A DNA stretch of 6,487 nucleotides, taken from Clostridia bacterium. Its GTDB lineage: Bacteria > Bacillota > Clostridia > Oscillospirales > Acutalibacteraceae. The stretch is taken from contig CAAFMR010000313.1 in assembly GCA_900764115.1 (NCBI GenBank), positions 1 to 6,487 of the forward strand, given 5' to 3'. This document shows, piece after piece, positions 5,223 through 6,487 of the stretch. A model generated the notes under the pieces. The model was not told the DNA's origin. It was given only the letters and a program-made list of their open reading frames with translations, and made no database searches. Every line of letters begins with the position of its first letter. Position 1 is the stretch's first letter. The translations under genes and the position numbers were made by a program.

Positions 5223-6341
5223 ATGCAGCCGATTGGTCTATATATTCACGTGCCCTTTTGTGTGCAGAAATGCCCCTATTGCGATTTCTATTCTGCGCCG
5301 CCCCGGGATGAGGCGGCGCTGGATGCCTATACCGCCGGGGTGTTGGCGGCACTGGAACGGTGGAGCGCGCGGCTGCATACACCGGCGGACACCCTGTATT
5401 TCGGCGGCGGCACACCGTCGCTGCTGGGTGGGGTGCGGCTGGCGGCGATCGTGGATGCTGCCCGGCGGCATTTCCGCCTGTTTGACGGAGCGGAGCCGGA
5501 GGTGACGCTGGAGGCAAATCCGGCGGACGACCTGGGGGAGACGCTGGCGGCGTTTGCGGCGGCAGGGGGCAATCGGCTGTCGCTGGGGATGCAGTCGGCG
5601 GTGCCCGCCGAGCTGCAGGCGCTGGGGCGCCGGCACACCCCCGCCGATGTGGAGCGCACGGTGGCGGACGCCCGGCGGGCGGGAATTACCAATATCTCGC
5701 TGGATCTGATGCTGGGTATCCCCCGGCAAACGGCGGCGGGCGTGCGCCGGTCGGTGGAGTGTCTTGCGGCGTTGGGGGCGACCCATGCCTCGGCGTATCT
5801 GCTTAAATTGGAGCCGGGCACCCCCTTTGGGGCGCATCCGCCGGTTGTGCCGGATGAGGATGCCACCGTGGAGCTGTATATGACGGCGATGGAGGGGTTG
5901 GAGACGGCGGGATACCGGCAATATGAAATCTCCAATGCCGCTCAATCCGGCAAGGAGAGCCGCCATAACCTGAAATATTGGAACAGCGACCCCTATCTGG
6001 GGATTGGTCCGGCTGCCAGCTCCTGCCTGGGATGTAAGCGCTTTCATTACCCCCGGAATACGGCGGCGTTTCTCGCCGGCGCGGAGCCGGAGGAGGAAAC
6101 GGACGAGGTTATCCCCACCGGCAGCGCGGAGGAATATGCTCTGCTGCGGCTGCGGCTGACCGCAGGGCTGACCGAGACGGGTTTTGCTGCCCGGTTTGGC
6201 GATGCCATTCCCGCTGCATGGCGGCGGCGGGCGGCGGCGCTGCCCGGGACGCTGGTGACGGCGGACGCGGCGGGAATTCGGCTGTCCCGGCAGGGATTTC
6301 TGGTGTCCAATACACTGATTGGACACATTTTAGCGGGATAA
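5223..6341 (+). CDS. hemW: Radical SAM heme chaperone HemW
   Basis: HemW is a cytoplasmic radical-SAM protein related to oxygen-independent coproporphyrinogen III dehydrogenase HemN, but it acts as a heme-binding chaperone that delivers heme to target proteins. With this start it has 372 residues, normal for HemW and shorter than HemN. The [4Fe-4S]/SAM motif is CVQKCPYC with C13, C17 and C20, followed by DFYS, typical of HemW. Other blocks are YFGGGTPSLL (59-68), the SAM-binding GGGTP; LEANPAD (96-102); NRLSLGMQS (117-125); SLDLMLGIP (159-167); and HNLKYW (248-253), the H-N-x-x-Y-W signature linked to heme binding in HemW. The C-terminal part (about 295-372) forms the HemN-C type domain, ending in LSRQGFLVSNTLIGHIL. 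It is monocistronic as far as visible, with its own promoter. Older databases often mislabel it as coproporphyrinogen oxidase. Many anaerobes keep it without a full heme pathway. Confidence 0.94.
   Translation: MQPIGLYIHVPFCVQKCPYCDFYSAPPRDEAALDAYTAGVLAALERWSARLHTPADTLYFGGGTPSLLGGVRLAAIVDAARRHFRLFDGAEPEVTLEANPADDLGETLAAFAAAGGNRLSLGMQSAVPAELQALGRRHTPADVERTVADARRAGITNISLDLMLGIPRQTAAGVRRSVECLAALGATHASAYLLKLEPGTPFGAHPPVVPDEDATVELYMTAMEGLETAGYRQYEISNAAQSGKESRHNLKYWNSDPYLGIGPAASSCLGCKRFHYPRNTAAFLAGAEPEEETDEVIPTGSAEEYALLRLRLTAGLTETGFAARFGDAIPAAWRRRAAALPGTLVTADAAGIRLSRQGFLVSNTLIGHILAG
6303..6330 (+). terminator. Terminator-like hairpin inside the end of hemW
   Basis: GTGTCCAAT (6303-6311) pairs perfectly with ATTGGACAC (6318-6326) on a 6-base loop and is followed by ATTTTAG (6327-6333). 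The hairpin lies within the last codons of hemW, ahead of the TAA at 6339-6341. No other terminator is visible before the next promoter. The T-run is short and the stem only moderately GC-rich, so efficiency is uncertain, and a terminating transcript would lack the stop codon. Confidence 0.4.
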
Positions 6342-6353
6342 ATTAAATTTCTG

Positions 6354-6384
6354 TTCATACACCCACCGGAAAATGTGATACACT
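6354..6384 (+). promoter_or_regulatory. Probable promoter for the response regulator gene
   Basis: TACACT at 6379-6384, preceded by TGA at 6376-6378, makes a good extended -10. The best -35 candidate is TTCATA at 6354-6359, with a 19-base spacer, which is weak and wide. Promoters with a strong extended -10 and a poor -35 are often activator-dependent, but no operator repeat could be identified. Confidence 0.55.
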
Positions 6385-6410
6385 AAAAGAAAAAACGAGG
6401 AGGATGCTCT

Positions 6411-6487
6411 ATGCCCGGACTGAAAATTATGGTCGTGGATGACGATGGCAATATCTGCGAGCTGCTGCGCCTGTATCTGGAAAAGGA
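6411..6487 (+). CDS. Response regulator receiver domain, N-terminus, partial
   Basis: Only the first 25 complete codons are in the window. KIMVVDDDGNICELLRLYLEK is the opening beta-strand and first helix of a CheY-like receiver domain, with acidic-pocket residues D10 and D11 that bind Mg2+ for phosphoryl transfer. The phospho-accepting Asp and the output domain lie outside. Style suggests an OmpR/PhoB-type two-component regulator, but the output domain is unseen. The start is well supported: AGGAGG at 6398-6403 lies 7 bases before the ATG. A sensor kinase gene may follow downstream. Confidence 0.88.
   Translation, partial: MPGLKIMVVDDDGNICELLRLYLEK

Noticed and set aside
4847..5311. Open frame of 154 codons between the SGNH gene and hemW
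   Set aside because: It runs through a perfect 18-bp palindrome and a probable terminator, overlaps the hemW start, has no ribosome site and shows no protein-family pattern.
5238..6326. Long minus-strand open frame of 362 codons opposite hemW
   Set aside because: It is an antisense shadow: composition is dominated by R, Q, H, P and G with no domain pattern, while the + strand encodes an unmistakable HemW. The same applies to the long minus-strand frames opposite plsY, gpsA and the kinase.
1..6487. CRISPR array, insertion sequence, phage, toxin-antitoxin or defence genes
   Set aside because: No regularly spaced repeats, transposase, integrase or recognisable defence domain occurs in the window; it is mainly core metabolism with one small accessory gene.

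Overview
The window is a 6.5 kb piece of a high-GC Bacillota genome, most likely a gut-type Clostridia of the Oscillospirales/Ruminococcaceae kind. This rests on gene order (der, plsY, gpsA in a row), AGGAGG-type ribosome binding sites, sigma-A promoters with extended -10 elements, a Bacillota-type pyridoxamine kinase and a solo ECF S component. The lineage is an inference from style; there is no rRNA or other taxonomic marker. All genes are on the + strand.

Bases 1-3606 are a core block: the 3' end of der (ribosome-assembly GTPase), plsY and gpsA (the two enzymes that make and acylate glycerol-3-phosphate for phospholipids), then a pyridoxamine kinase and a small membrane protein that looks like an ECF transporter S component. 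gpsA and the kinase overlap by 13 bases, and the kinase and S component overlap by 4 (ATGA), so these three are almost certainly co-transcribed. The kinase/S-component pair suggests vitamin B6 uptake and trapping by phosphorylation. Between plsY and gpsA lies a 160-base gap with a terminator-like hairpin, a compact three-way-junction fold and 10-bp repeats. A strong intrinsic terminator at about 3705-3736 closes the block.

Bases 3740-4832 look less GC-rich than the core genes. They hold a decayed coding fragment (about 3788-3970) and an intact SGNH/GDSL-like hydrolase of 242 residues with its own good promoter. This looks like a small accessory insertion, possibly linked to carbohydrate processing. 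Bases 4833-5222 are non-coding and rich in hairpins, including a perfect 18-bp stem.

Bases 5223-6341 encode HemW, a radical-SAM heme chaperone with its own promoter. The window ends in the first 25 codons of a response regulator, also with its own promoter. Most of the window is ordinary core genome. The items most worth a second look are the B6 kinase/S-component pair, the structured element between plsY and gpsA, the unusual SGNH protein with the gene remnant upstream, and the hairpin cluster before hemW.
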